NCBI GenBank assembly: GCA_028291455.1
Contig: JAQGHY010000026.1
Span: forward strand, 1-36,379
Source of the DNA: Rubritepida sp.
GTDB taxonomy: Bacteria; Pseudomonadota; Alphaproteobacteria; Acetobacterales; Acetobacteraceae
Reading direction: 5' to 3'
Length of the DNA stretch: 36,379 bases
Both the position numbers and the translations under genes were made by a program. Position 1 is the first letter of the stretch. Each line of letters opens with the position of its first letter. Shown piece after piece: positions 24,526-33,253 of this stretch. The notes beneath the pieces were generated by a model that saw only the letters and a program-made list of their open reading frames with translations, ran no database searches and was not told where the DNA came from.

Positions 24526-25578
24526 TCAAGCGAAGCCTAGCGTCCCGGCGATGCCGCCTTCCTCGGCCAGCGCACCGAGCTTCTTCCAGGTGGCGTCCTC
24601 GATCTCGATCCCCTCGGCGCCGCGTTTCTGCTCCTGCCTGTGCTCGACCTCGCCGGGGTAAAGCACGCCGCTGCTGCCCTTGGCCGGCGGCGTGTCCTTC
24701 AGGTAGTTCGCGAAATCCGCAACGTCCTTGCGGAAGGCGAGGAGCGGCCGGAAGGCATCGACCTTGATGGCGATCAGGAAGCAGCCGTCATTGTGCCGCC
24801 CCGTGGGTTCCACGCCGAATCCCAGGCCGGTGAGGATGCCGCAGAACACCTCGCCCATCGCGGCAAGCGCGGTGCCCTTATAGCCCTCGCCCGGCCCACC
24901 CAGCGGCAGCAGCGCGCCGCCCGCGATCTTCTTGGGATCGGTCGAGAGCTCGCCATCCTTGTCGATGATCCAACCGAGCGGGACTTCCTGCCCGCGCGCC
25001 TCCGCCAGCTTGATCTTGCCCATCGCCACGGCCGAGGTCGCCATGTCCATGCAGAACGGCCCGTCGAGATCCGACGGCACCGCCATCGCCCAGGGATTGG
25101 TGCCGAGCCGGGCTTCGCGGCCGCCGAAGGGCGCCACACCCTTCGGCGAGCGTCCCGAATCCGCCCAGGCCATGCCGATCATGCCGGCACGCGCCGCCAT
25201 CAGCGGATAGCTCGCGAGACGCCCGACATGGCCCTGCCGGAAGACCGTGCAGGCGGCGATGTTGCTCTTCTCCGCCTTCTCGATGGTGAGCTGCATCGCC
25301 TTCTCGTTGATAACATAGCCGAAGCCCCAGTTGCCATCGACAACGGTCGTGGTCGGGCTCTCCTGGATGATCGTGAAAGGCGCGCCCGGGACGATCTGGC
25401 CGGCGCGCACGCGGTCGATGTAGTTCGGCAGCATGATGACGCCGTGGCTGTCATGGCCGGCGAGGTTCGCGTTGACGACGTGGCGCGCGACGGTCGCGGC
25501 CTCGTCCTCCGGCACCTTATTGGCGATCAGAAGTGCCTTACCGATCTCGCGCAGGCGCTCGGCTGGTACTTTTGGCAT
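24526..25578 (-). CDS. Ldh family malate/L-lactate/ureidoglycolate dehydrogenase
   Basis: This 350-residue NAD(P)-dependent oxidoreductase of the malate/L-lactate dehydrogenase family is unrelated to classical Rossmann-fold LDH. Family features are NANLAGHDSHGVIMLPNYI near residue 38, GHVGRLASYP, LGTNPWAMAVPS, MDMATSAVAMGKI and GYKGTALA. Members oxidise malate, sulfolactate, ureidoglycolate, 2,3-diketogulonate or similar 2-hydroxy acids. It is the last gene of a three-gene minus-strand unit with the NtaA-type monooxygenase 31 bases upstream and the SMP-30 protein before that, suggesting a catabolic role on a hydroxy-acid intermediate (inference). Confidence 0.9.
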   Translation of the reverse strand: MPKVPAERLREIGKALLIANKVPEDEAATVARHVVNANLAGHDSHGVIMLPNYIDRVRAGQIVPGAPFTIIQESPTTTVVDGNWGFGYVINEKAMQLTIEKAEKSNIAACTVFRQGHVGRLASYPLMAARAGMIGMAWADSGRSPKGVAPFGGREARLGTNPWAMAVPSDLDGPFCMDMATSAVAMGKIKLAEARGQEVPLGWIIDKDGELSTDPKKIAGGALLPLGGPGEGYKGTALAAMGEVFCGILTGLGFGVEPTGRHNDGCFLIAIKVDAFRPLLAFRKDVADFANYLKDTPPAKGSSGVLYPGEVEHRQEQKRGAEGIEIEDATWKKLGALAEEGGIAGTLGFA

Positions 25579-25609
25579 GATGTTTCTCCCCTATTGGTTT
25601 TGAGTGCGA

Positions 25610-26974
25610 TTACTCCGCCGCCATCGCGGGCCGCCAGTCTCCGGGTATGGCGCGCGGCAGGCCGAGATGGTCGCGCAGCGTCGTCCCCGTGTACTCCTTC
25701 CGGAACAGCCCGCGCCGCTGAAGCTCAGGCACGACGTGCTCCACGAAGTCGCTATAGCCGCCCGGCATCACCGCCGCGGAGATGACGAAGCCGTCGCAGG
25801 CTTTGCCCGTGAACCACTCCTCCATCTGGTCGGCGACCTCCTTCGGGCCGCCCACCATGTCCATGCGCGGCCGGCCCCGGCCGCTGCCGGTGATGAAGTC
25901 GCGCACGGTCGGATTCTTCTTGCCGGTATTCTGCACCACGCGGTCGCGGATCGCGTGCATCCCCTGGATGCCGGCCATCTCCTCGTCGCTGAAGGGCTCG
26001 TCCATGCCCTTGGAGGCGAAGTCGAAGTTCAGCGCCTCGGACAGCAGCGACAGCGCGTCGATCTCCAGCGGCAACCGCGCGATCAGCGCCGCCTTGTCCT
26101 CTGCCTCGGCTTTCGTTGCCGCCGTTATCGGGTTGCAGAGCGTCGCCACCTTCACATGGTCGGGATTGCGGCCCGCCGCGGCAACAGCGGATTTGAAGGC
26201 CTTGTACTCGCGCTGGCCGCTGGCGACGTCGTGATAGGCGACGAAGATCATCTCGGCCCAGCGCGCGGAGAAGGCCTTGCCGCGGCCGCTACTCCCGGCC
26301 TGGATCACCACCGGCCGTCCCTGCGGGCTGCGCGGTACGGTGAAGGTGCCGTGGCTTTGCAGGTAACTCCCTTGGTAGTTCAGCCGATGCACCTTGCCGC
26401 CGTCGCCGAAGCGGCCGCTGGCCTTGTCGACGATCAGCGCATCGTCCTCCCAGGCGTCCCACATGGACTGCACGACCTCCACGAATTCGTCGGCGCGGTC
26501 GTAGCGCGCGTCATGCCCCATCGCCTCGGCATGGCCCATATTCGCGGCCTCGCCGTCGTTCAGCGAGGTCACCACATTCCAGGCCGCGCGCCCGTTGCTC
26601 ATCAGGTCCAGCGTCTGAAAGACGCGGGCGACATGGAACGGCTCGAAATAGGTGGTGGAGGCGGTTGAACCCAGCCCGAGCCGCTTGGTCACCGCCGCCA
26701 TCATGGTGAGCGTCACCACCGGATCCATCTTCACGCAGCGGATGCCGTGCTCGATGGCGTGGGCGTGGTCGGCGCCGAACCGGTCCGGCATGGAGAGCCG
26801 GTCGTCGAAGAAGCCGAGGTCGAATTTTCCCCGCTCTAGGATGCGCGCGATCTCCTGAAAATAGTCGGCGCTCAGGAAATCCGTTCGGCTGTCCGGATGG
26901 CGCCACGAGCTGGCGAAAATGGTGCAGTTCTGCGCCTGCAGAAATCCGACGAGATGCATTTGACGCTGCGTCAT
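25610..26974 (-). CDS. NtaA/DmoA-type flavin-dependent monooxygenase (LLM class)
   Basis: This 454-residue luciferase-like monooxygenase of the NtaA/SnaA/DszA subgroup is the second of this type in the window. It shows the start QMHLVGFLQAQNC, GKFDLGFFDDRL, STASTTYFEPFHVARVFQTLDLMSNGRAAWNVVTS, YDRADEFVEVV, VVIQAGSSGRGKAFSARWAE and GFVISAAVMPGG. It needs reduced flavin from a reductase not encoded nearby. ATG 26974 has GGAGGAA seven bases upstream. Neighbours (lactonase-like protein, hydroxyacid dehydrogenase, divergent hydantoinase subunits) suggest oxidation of a nitrogen-containing organic compound; this is inference. Confidence 0.9.
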   Translation of the reverse strand: MTQRQMHLVGFLQAQNCTIFASSWRHPDSRTDFLSADYFQEIARILERGKFDLGFFDDRLSMPDRFGADHAHAIEHGIRCVKMDPVVTLTMMAAVTKRLGLGSTASTTYFEPFHVARVFQTLDLMSNGRAAWNVVTSLNDGEAANMGHAEAMGHDARYDRADEFVEVVQSMWDAWEDDALIVDKASGRFGDGGKVHRLNYQGSYLQSHGTFTVPRSPQGRPVVIQAGSSGRGKAFSARWAEMIFVAYHDVASGQREYKAFKSAVAAAGRNPDHVKVATLCNPITAATKAEAEDKAALIARLPLEIDALSLLSEALNFDFASKGMDEPFSDEEMAGIQGMHAIRDRVVQNTGKKNPTVRDFITGSGRGRPRMDMVGGPKEVADQMEEWFTGKACDGFVISAAVMPGGYSDFVEHVVPELQRRGLFRKEYTGTTLRDHLGLPRAIPGDWRPAMAAE

Positions 26975-27043
26975 TGCGCGCTTCCTCCGGGTTGGTTCGG
27001 GTCAGGCTAATCTAGAGGAGGCCCGAAGAAGACCCCCTCAATT

Positions 27044-27961
27044 TCAGCAATAGGGCAGACGCAGCCCCGCTTCCCGCCACTTCATGCTGACCAGCTTTCC
27101 GGTGTTGGACAGTGTGATATAGGCGGTGCGCATGTCCGGGCCACCGAAGCAGATATTGGTCGGCATCCGCTCGGGCATCTTCACCACGTCGATGATCTTG
27201 CCCGCCGGCGTCACCGTCGTGATTTCGCCCGAGATCAGCGTCGCCACCACGATGTTCCCGGCCGCCGTGATCGCTAGGCTGTCCAGTCGCCGGAACTCTG
27301 GGAACTGGCAAAGCAATTCGCCTCCATTGGTGCTCGGCCAGGGGCATTTCCGCAGCTGGCCTGGCCTGATGATGTCGAAGCCCCAGAGGCGGCCCGTCTC
27401 GGTCTCCGCGACGTAGAGCTTCTCGCCGTCCGGGCTGATGCCGATGCCATTGGCGCCGCCGAACACCGGAAACGCCGCCTCGACGATCCTGCTGCCGTCC
27501 AGCGCCGCCCAATAGACGCCGCCATGGTCGCGGTCCCGCGCGCGCACCTTGCCGAGATCGCTGAACCAGAAGCCGCCCTTGCCGTCGAGCTGCAGGTCGT
27601 TCGGTCCTTTCAGCATCACGTCGCCGCAGCGGTCGTACAGAAGCGTCACCTTACCCGTCGCGATATCTACCGACTCGATCCGGCCGTTGGTGTAGTCCTC
27701 GGCCTGTCCGCTCGGGCGCAGGATGTCGGGCTCCTCGTGCCAGGTGAAGCCGCCGTTGTTGCAGAGGATCAGGGTGTTGTCCGGCCCCGCCGCCAGCCCG
27801 TTCGGCCCGCCGCCGGTCTTGGAAATGATCGTCCGCGTGCCGTCCTTGGCGATGCGCGAGATGACCTGCTGCTCGATCTCCACCAGCGCGATCGAACCAT
27901 CCGGCAGCACCACGGGCCCTTCCGGAAAACGCAGCCCTTCGGCGTTGATTGTCAGGCTCAT
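27044..27961 (-). CDS. SMP-30/gluconolactonase/LRE family protein
   Basis: This 305-residue six-bladed beta-propeller protein has likely metal ligands Glu14 (FPEGPV), the asparagine of KGPNDLQLD, and the asparagine/aspartate of the segment GANGIGISPDGEKLYVAE. Members hydrolyse sugar lactones or other lactones and some organophosphates, using calcium or zinc. ATG 27961 follows GGAGGAGGG at 4 bases; the frame is open further upstream without homology. It is the first gene of a unit with the monooxygenase and the Ldh-type dehydrogenase, divergent from hyuB with 76 bases between starts, so both units may share control. Confidence 0.9.
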   Translation of the reverse strand: MSLTINAEGLRFPEGPVVLPDGSIALVEIEQQVISRIAKDGTRTIISKTGGGPNGLAAGPDNTLILCNNGGFTWHEEPDILRPSGQAEDYTNGRIESVDIATGKVTLLYDRCGDVMLKGPNDLQLDGKGGFWFSDLGKVRARDRDHGGVYWAALDGSRIVEAAFPVFGGANGIGISPDGEKLYVAETETGRLWGFDIIRPGQLRKCPWPSTNGGELLCQFPEFRRLDSLAITAAGNIVVATLISGEITTVTPAGKIIDVVKMPERMPTNICFGGPDMRTAYITLSNTGKLVSMKWREAGLRLPYC

Positions 27962-28037
27962 TTGGCCCTCCTCCCCTTTCTGTTCGCATGAGGATGCGCC
28001 ACGCTTCGCACCTCGCCAAGATGGAGAAGCCCCGCCG

Positions 28038-29672
28038 ATGGATCCCGTGACGCTTGCCGTGCTCTCCGCCCGCTTCACCGCGATCGTCGAGGAAATGGGC
28101 GAGGGCCTGCTGCGCACCGCCTATAGCCAGATCCTGAATTCCAGCCGCGACTTCTCCATCGCCGTGACGGACGGCGCCTGCCGGCTCGTGGCGCAGGCGG
28201 ATCATATCCCTGTTCATGTCGGCGCCATGCCCTTTGCGGCCAAGGCCGTGCTGGACACCTTCGGCAGCGACATGAAAGCCGGCGACGTCTTTCTGCTCAA
28301 CGACCCCTGGCATGGCGGCAGCCACCTGCCCGACCTGACCATCGTCCTGCCGGTATTCAGCGACGGCGTAGTGCGCTTCTATAGCGTCGTCCGCGCGCAC
28401 CAGAGCGACATCGGCGGCGGCACTCATGGCGGCTACAATCCCGGCGCCAACGAGATCTGGCAGGAGGGTCTGCGAATTCCGCCGATCCGCCTCGGCGAGA
28501 ACTTCACCATGCGCCCGGACCTCGTCTCCATGCTGGCGCTCAACACCCGCATCAACCGCGATTTCCGCGGCGATCTTGCAGCCATGCTCGGCTCCGCGAA
28601 GCTCGGCGCGAACCGGCTGTCCGATCTGCTGACGCAGCACGGAAGCGGCAACCTGATGCTGGCGGTGGATGCCATCCTCGACCTCGCGCATGTCCATGCC
28701 GCCCGCATCGTGGAGAGCTGGCCGGACGGTACCTGGCAAGGCGAGGCCGTGCTGGACGATGACGGCCACGGCCAGGAGAACATCGCGATCCGCGCGACCT
28801 GCACCAAGCAGGGCGGCACGCTCACCGTCGATCTGAGCGCGAGCGACGATCAGGTCCAGGGCTTCGTGAACTCGTCCTATCCCAACATGTTCTCCGCGGT
28901 CTGCATGGCCTTCGCCTACCTCCTCGACCCCGAAGTCTCGAAGAACGAGGGTGCCTTTCGCGCGCTCCGTGTTGTGGCGCGTGAGGGCAGCGTTGTCTGG
29001 GCGCGGGAGGGTGCGGCGGTCACGCTCTGCACCAGCCATTGCAGCAACGAGATCGTCGAGGCGATCGTTCGCGCCATGTCCAAATGCTGCCCGCAGCGCG
29101 CCATGGGCGGCTGGGGGCGGCGCTTCCGCATCGCCATCACCGGCCGCGACGCCCGCCGGCCGGAACGCAAATTCGTCTGGCACCTCTTCCATGCGCGGCC
29201 CGGCGGCGGCGGCCATGCCAAGGGCGACGGGTGGTCCTCGGCCGGCGAGTGGCACAGCGCGGGCGGGCTGAAATTCGGCAGTGTGGAAATGGCCGAGGCG
29301 CGCTTCCCGCTGCACTTCCGCCGCCACGAATTCCTCGGGGGCACCGCCGGTACGGGCGAGCATCGCGGCGGCCACGGCGGGCAGCTGGAACTCATCGTGG
29401 AAAGTGACGGCCCCTCGCGCGGCAACACCGCCGGCGACGGCGTGCGCCATGGCAGCGCGGGCATTCTCGGCGGGCAGGATAGCGCGCCGCACCGCTACGC
29501 GCTCCGCCACGCGGATGGCAGCGAACGCCTGCTCCGCACCAAGGAAGTCGGCGTGGTGATTCAGTCCGGCGAGGTGCTGGAAGTGCGCTCGGCCGGCGGC
29601 GGCGGATGGGGCGATCCCGCTAAGCGCGACCCCGCGCTGATTGCCCGCGACATCGAAGAGGGTTTGGCTTGA
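28038..29672 (+). CDS. hyuB: Hydantoinase B / oxoprolinase family subunit
   Basis: This 544-residue protein is of the HyuB/acetone-carboxylase-alpha-like family. Family features are VEEMGEGLLRTAYSQILNSSRDFS near the start, FLLNDPWHGGSHLPDL, HQSDIGGGTHGGYNP, the NSSYPNMFSAV region and the C-terminal SAGGGGWGDP. With HyuA it forms an ATP-dependent amidohydrolase (N-methylhydantoinase, 5-oxoprolinase or caprolactamase types) that opens cyclic amides. ATG 28038 has GGAG upstream; the frame extends left without homology. The stop overlaps the hyuA start (TGATG). Gene order B then A is the reverse of the frequent A-B order. Substrate unknown. Confidence 0.9.
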   Translation: MDPVTLAVLSARFTAIVEEMGEGLLRTAYSQILNSSRDFSIAVTDGACRLVAQADHIPVHVGAMPFAAKAVLDTFGSDMKAGDVFLLNDPWHGGSHLPDLTIVLPVFSDGVVRFYSVVRAHQSDIGGGTHGGYNPGANEIWQEGLRIPPIRLGENFTMRPDLVSMLALNTRINRDFRGDLAAMLGSAKLGANRLSDLLTQHGSGNLMLAVDAILDLAHVHAARIVESWPDGTWQGEAVLDDDGHGQENIAIRATCTKQGGTLTVDLSASDDQVQGFVNSSYPNMFSAVCMAFAYLLDPEVSKNEGAFRALRVVAREGSVVWAREGAAVTLCTSHCSNEIVEAIVRAMSKCCPQRAMGGWGRRFRIAITGRDARRPERKFVWHLFHARPGGGGHAKGDGWSSAGEWHSAGGLKFGSVEMAEARFPLHFRRHEFLGGTAGTGEHRGGHGGQLELIVESDGPSRGNTAGDGVRHGSAGILGGQDSAPHRYALRHADGSERLLRTKEVGVVIQSGEVLEVRSAGGGGWGDPAKRDPALIARDIEEGLA

Positions 29673-31702
29673 TGCATTACACCATCGGCGTGGACGTAGG
29701 CGGCACCTTCACGGATGTCGTGGGCGTGGATGCGGAGGGCCGCGAGTACCTCGCCAAGGCCGCCAGCACCCCGCAGGACCAGAGCGAGGGCGTGCTGGAC
29801 GGGCTGCGAAACCTCGCCGCCGCCCTGGGCCTGACGCTGGCCGAATTGCTGGAGACGACCACGCGGATCGTCCACGGCACCACCGTCGCCACCAATGCGC
29901 TGCTGGAACGGCGCGGCGCGCGCACGGCGATGCTCACCACCGAGGGCCATCGTGACGTGACGGCGATGCGCGAGGGCCTGAAGCCCGCGCGCTATGACCT
30001 TCGCCTGCCGCAGCCGCCGGCCCTCATTCCGCGCCAGCTGCGCCTGCCGGTGCGGGAGCGCCTGCGCCCCGATGGCCGCGTGGAAATCCCACTTGATTCC
30101 GCGAGCCTGGATGCCGCCATCACCACATTGCGCGAGCAGGATGTCGAGTCCGTCGCGATCTGCTTCCTGCATTCCTGGGCCGCCCCAAAGCACGAGCACG
30201 CCGCGGCCGACGCCGTGCGCGCCGCCCTGCCCGGCGTCTTCGTCACCTGCTCCGCCGACGTGCTGCCGCAGATCAAGGAGTTCGAGCGCTTCTCCACCAC
30301 GGCGGTGAACGCCTATGTCGGACCCATCGTCTCACGCTACCTGACGCGGCTGGAATCGCGCCTGCGCGAGGCGGGCTATACGCAGCCGGTCTTCGTCATC
30401 CTCTCGCATGGCGGCATGGCGCCAATCGACGAGGCCGCGCGTCTGGCGGTCGGCACGGCGCTCTCCGGCCCGGCGGGCGGCGTGGCGGCGGCGATGGCAT
30501 TGGCGCGGCGCGGGCTTGGCCAGCAACTCGTGACGCTCGACATGGGCGGCACCTCCACCGACATCGCGCTCATCCAGGACGGTGCGGCCACGCTCGGCCG
30601 GGGCCGCGAGGTCGGCGGCGAGCGGATCGCGCTGGACAGCCTGGACATCATCACCCTCGGCGCCGGCGGCGGCTCCATCGCGCATTTGGGCAGCGGCGGC
30701 ACGCTCGAGGTCGGTCCGCAATCCGCGGGCGCGCGGCCGGGTCCGGCCTGCTACGGCAACGGCGGCACCGAACCGACCGTCACCGACGCAAATCTCGCCC
30801 TCGGCTATCTGGACGCCACGCGCTTCCTCGGCGGTGCGCGCCTGCTGGACGTGGCGGCGGCGGAGAATGCTGTGGCAAGGCTTGCCGCCAAGCTGAACCT
30901 CTCCGCCGAGGCCACCGCGCTCGGCATCTACCGGCTGGTGAATGCGCGGATGGCGGATGGCGTGCGCATCGCGACGGTCCGGCGTGGCGTCGATCCTCGG
31001 GGTGCCACGCTCCTGGCCTTTGGCGGTGCCGCCGGGCTGCATGCGAGTGCCGTGGCTCGGGATCTCGGCATGGCGCGCATTGCCGTGCCGCTCTTCGCCG
31101 CCGGGCTTTCCGCCTGGGGCATGCTGCAGACGGAGTTGCGTCACGAGATCGCCCGCAGCGTCGTTAGTGCCGAGGCGATGCCTTCCGATAGCGCATTGAC
31201 CGCGCTCCTCGACGGGTTGGAGGCCGAGGCGCGCAAACAGCTCGCGCAGTGGTTCAAGGGGGAGGTCGTGACCCATCGCGCGGCCGACCTGCGCTATGGC
31301 GAGCAGGTCTTCGAGATCACCGTAAACCTCGACGGCGTGACGCCCGACCGCGCCGGCCTGCGCGCGGCCTTCCATGCCCGCCACCGCGCCCTCTTCACCT
31401 ATGACCTGCCGGAGGAGGAGGTCGTCCTCGTCACGGCGCGCGCTGCCGCCTCGGGGCTGTTGCCGCCGCTGCCGGTGAGGCCGGCGGGCGCCGATGAACA
31501 AGCGGACGCGACCGGCACCCGCCGGGCATTGCTGGAAACCGGCTGGGCGGAACTGCCCGTCTACGGCTTCGAGGCGCTGGCCGCCGGCCAGTCCATCGAG
31601 GGCCCCGCGATCATTGAGAGCGCGACCACCACCGTGCTGCTGCTGGCCGGCGACACCGCCCGCATGGAGACGGGCGGCTGGCTGATGATCGAACGTGTCT
31701 AA
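29672..31702 (+). CDS. hyuA: Hydantoinase A / oxoprolinase family subunit
   Basis: This 676-residue ATP-binding subunit belongs to the ASKHA (actin-like) fold. The phosphate-binding start is IGVDVGGTFTDVV, a second phosphate motif is TLDMGGTSTDIALI (about 290-303), and ITLGAGGGSIAHL, HGTTVATNALLERRGART and RPGPACYGNGG are family-typical. It activates the cyclic amide with ATP for hydrolysis by HyuB in the cytoplasm. ATG 29672 overlaps the hyuB stop by one base. It converges on the repeat lipoprotein gene with 12 bases between stops and no evident terminator. Confidence 0.92.
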   Translation: MHYTIGVDVGGTFTDVVGVDAEGREYLAKAASTPQDQSEGVLDGLRNLAAALGLTLAELLETTTRIVHGTTVATNALLERRGARTAMLTTEGHRDVTAMREGLKPARYDLRLPQPPALIPRQLRLPVRERLRPDGRVEIPLDSASLDAAITTLREQDVESVAICFLHSWAAPKHEHAAADAVRAALPGVFVTCSADVLPQIKEFERFSTTAVNAYVGPIVSRYLTRLESRLREAGYTQPVFVILSHGGMAPIDEAARLAVGTALSGPAGGVAAAMALARRGLGQQLVTLDMGGTSTDIALIQDGAATLGRGREVGGERIALDSLDIITLGAGGGSIAHLGSGGTLEVGPQSAGARPGPACYGNGGTEPTVTDANLALGYLDATRFLGGARLLDVAAAENAVARLAAKLNLSAEATALGIYRLVNARMADGVRIATVRRGVDPRGATLLAFGGAAGLHASAVARDLGMARIAVPLFAAGLSAWGMLQTELRHEIARSVVSAEAMPSDSALTALLDGLEAEARKQLAQWFKGEVVTHRAADLRYGEQVFEITVNLDGVTPDRAGLRAAFHARHRALFTYDLPEEEVVLVTARAAASGLLPPLPVRPAGADEQADATGTRRALLETGWAELPVYGFEALAAGQSIEGPAIIESATTTVLLLAGDTARMETGGWLMIERV

Positions 31703-31714
31703 GGCTGACCGGGC

Positions 31715-32128
31715 CTAACGGCCGCGCCCATTTCCTGCGCCATCGTTGGGGTCGCTATCGGTAAGACCCGTGCCGCGGCGCTGCTGGTACCTGTTGCCGC
31801 CGCCGCGGCCATTGCCCGGGCCATCGTTCGGGTCGCTATCCGTGATGCCCGTGCCGCGCTGCTGATACCTGTTGCCGCCGCGCCCGTTGCCCGGCCCATC
31901 GTTCGGATCGCTGTCGGTGATGCCTGTGCCGCGACGCTGCTGGTACTGCCCGCCGCCACGGCCATTGCCTGGGCCGTCGTTCGGATCGCTATCCGTCAGG
32001 CCGGTACCGCGACGCTGCTGCTGCGGCGGCGGCATGACGCAGCCGGCAAGCGCAGCCAGGGGCACCAGCGCGCCGAGACGCAGGACGAGCAGCCTGCGGC
32101 GCAACCTGGTCGAATTTTCCGTCGGCAT
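31715..32128 (-). CDS. Lipoprotein built of four TDSDPNDGPGNGRG repeats
   Basis: This 137-residue protein has an arginine-rich n-region, a hydrophobic stretch (14-28) and a lipobox LAGC with Cys30, so it is a predicted membrane-anchored lipoprotein. After MPPPQQQR come four near-identical repeats (40-65, 66-90, 91-117, 118-137) with core RGTG(I/L)TDSDPNDGPGNGRGG and linkers ending in YQQR in the first three. The repeats are rich in Gly, Asp, Asn and Arg, with no hydrophobic core, so they are probably disordered or bind cations such as calcium through the acidic SDPND core (inference). I do not recognise a named family. It lies between hyuA (convergent) and recX. Confidence 0.75.
   Translation of the reverse strand: MPTENSTRLRRRLLVLRLGALVPLAALAGCVMPPPQQQRRGTGLTDSDPNDGPGNGRGGGQYQQRRGTGITDSDPNDGPGNGRGGNRYQQRGTGITDSDPNDGPGNGRGGGNRYQQRRGTGLTDSDPNDGAGNGRGR
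31718..32011 (-). repeat. Four in-frame tandem repeats of about 75-81 bp
   Basis: These direct repeats encode the repeated part of the lipoprotein. Units of 78, 75, 81 and 60 bases differ mainly in the linker: GGQYQQR, NRYQQ, GGNRYQQR, and a truncated last unit. The in-frame size variation indicates slippage or recombination under selection to keep the frame. Confidence 0.85.
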
Positions 32129-32214
32129 TTCTTGACTATCCCATCGTTGGAACAGCTATGCGGAATTTAAACCCATCCCGCAAGGTGAGCTGACCTGGCT
32201 CGTCATGGCGAAGT

Positions 32215-32778
32215 CTATCGCGCCGCCGTCAGCAATTCCTCAGCCTCGTCGCGGGACAACGCGAGCGCGCGCTGCGCGATTTCTCCGGAGAAGCCGGCAC
32301 GGGCCAGAGTACCCAGCCATTTCTTCCGCAGCTTCGGTTCAGGTTCCGCCGCCGCGAAGCCGCCGAAGCGCCGCTTGCGGCAGAGGATCACGGCGGAGGT
32401 CAGCTCATCCGGCATGTCCTCATGGGCCAACGCCTCCCGTGCCGTCTCGCCGGACACGCCCTTTGCGGCCAGATGCGCGAGCGCAGCCCGCGCCGATCGC
32501 CCACTGCCGAGCAACCGCCGGGCCCGCGCCAGGGCGAATCCCGCATCGTCGACCGCGCCGGCTTCCACGAGCCGTGCCGCGATCGCCGCCGCATGCTGCT
32601 TCGCCGCGGCGGTAGCGGCGGCAATGGCGTCGGGCTCCTGACCTTCGGTTTCAGCCTCGCGCGCCCAGCGGCGAATACGATTGCCCAGCACCTGGCGCAG
32701 CCCCGCCTCGGTGGCGGCGAAGCGCGCGAGATGGGCAAGTGCCGCGTTCCGCAGCGCCGATTCGGTGATCTTAGCCAT
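32215..32778 (-). CDS. recX: RecX family regulatory protein
   Basis: This 187-residue helical-repeat protein is of the RecX family, which binds RecA filaments and modulates recombination. Recognisable segments are ALRNAALAHLARFAATEAGLRQVL near the start, EAGAVDDAGFALARARRLLGSGRSARAALAHLAAKGVS (about 72-109) and KLRKKWLGTLARAGFSGEIAQRAL. It overlaps the upstream Rrf2 gene stop by one base (TGATG), so it is translated from that message rather than from a recA operon; no recA is in the window. Confidence 0.85.
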   Translation of the reverse strand: MAKITESALRNAALAHLARFAATEAGLRQVLGNRIRRWAREAETEGQEPDAIAAATAAAKQHAAAIAARLVEAGAVDDAGFALARARRLLGSGRSARAALAHLAAKGVSGETAREALAHEDMPDELTSAVILCRKRRFGGFAAAEPEPKLRKKWLGTLARAGFSGEIAQRALALSRDEAEELLTAAR

Positions 32779-33224
32779 CAGATCACGAAGTGCAGCGGCT
32801 CCGTCACCGGACGGCGAAGGCCCGCCGCCGCGGCGCGTTTCAGCAGGTCTTCCAGGGTCACGGATTGAAGCCGCTTCTCCAGGATCGCATTCATCTCCTG
32901 CCAGAGCGGCGCGGTCACAAGCGTGGCCAGCTTGCCGGGCGGCACGGGGGCCTCCTCATCCTCGGTCACGGCGGCAACGATCTCGGCGAGCTTCACTTCG
33001 CGCGGGGCGCGGGCCATCCGGTAGCCACCGCGCGGCCCGCGCAGCGAATCCAGCAGGCCCGCCCGCACCAGCGCCTGCAACAGCGGCTCGATCCCCCGCC
33101 GGGCGGCGTTCAGGCGTTCAGCGATTTCGGCGGCGCCGGTCACCTCTCCCCCACGCCCAGCGTGGAAAGCGATGTCCAGTGCGATATCGAGCGCGAGCAG
33201 TGCACGGTCCTGGCGCAGCAGCAT
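32778..33224 (-). CDS. Rrf2 family transcriptional regulator, cysteine-free (CymR-like)
   Basis: This 148-residue regulator has a winged-helix domain (about 5-80) with the family wing LRGPRGGYRMARAP at 61-74 and a C-terminal dimerisation helix. It contains no cysteine at all, so it cannot bind the iron-sulfur cluster of IscR, NsrR or RirA type members through cysteines; in that it resembles CymR, the regulator of cysteine metabolism. It is divergent from a cysteine synthase gene, which fits. ATG 33224 is chosen because a promoter lies at 33254-33281 and GGAG is about 11 bases upstream. A TTG at 33281 would place the promoter in the coding frame. Target genes are inferred. Confidence 0.85.
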   Translation of the reverse strand: MLLRQDRALLALDIALDIAFHAGRGGEVTGAAEIAERLNAARRGIEPLLQALVRAGLLDSLRGPRGGYRMARAPREVKLAEIVAAVTEDEEAPVPPGKLATLVTAPLWQEMNAILEKRLQSVTLEDLLKRAAAAGLRRPVTEPLHFVI

Positions 33225-33253
33225 GGTCGGGTAATCTCCAGCTTCTTCGCGTG

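Noticed and set aside
31718-32011. Tandem repeats considered as a CRISPR array.
   Set aside because: The repeats are contiguous, in frame and encode a lipoprotein; there are no unique spacers.
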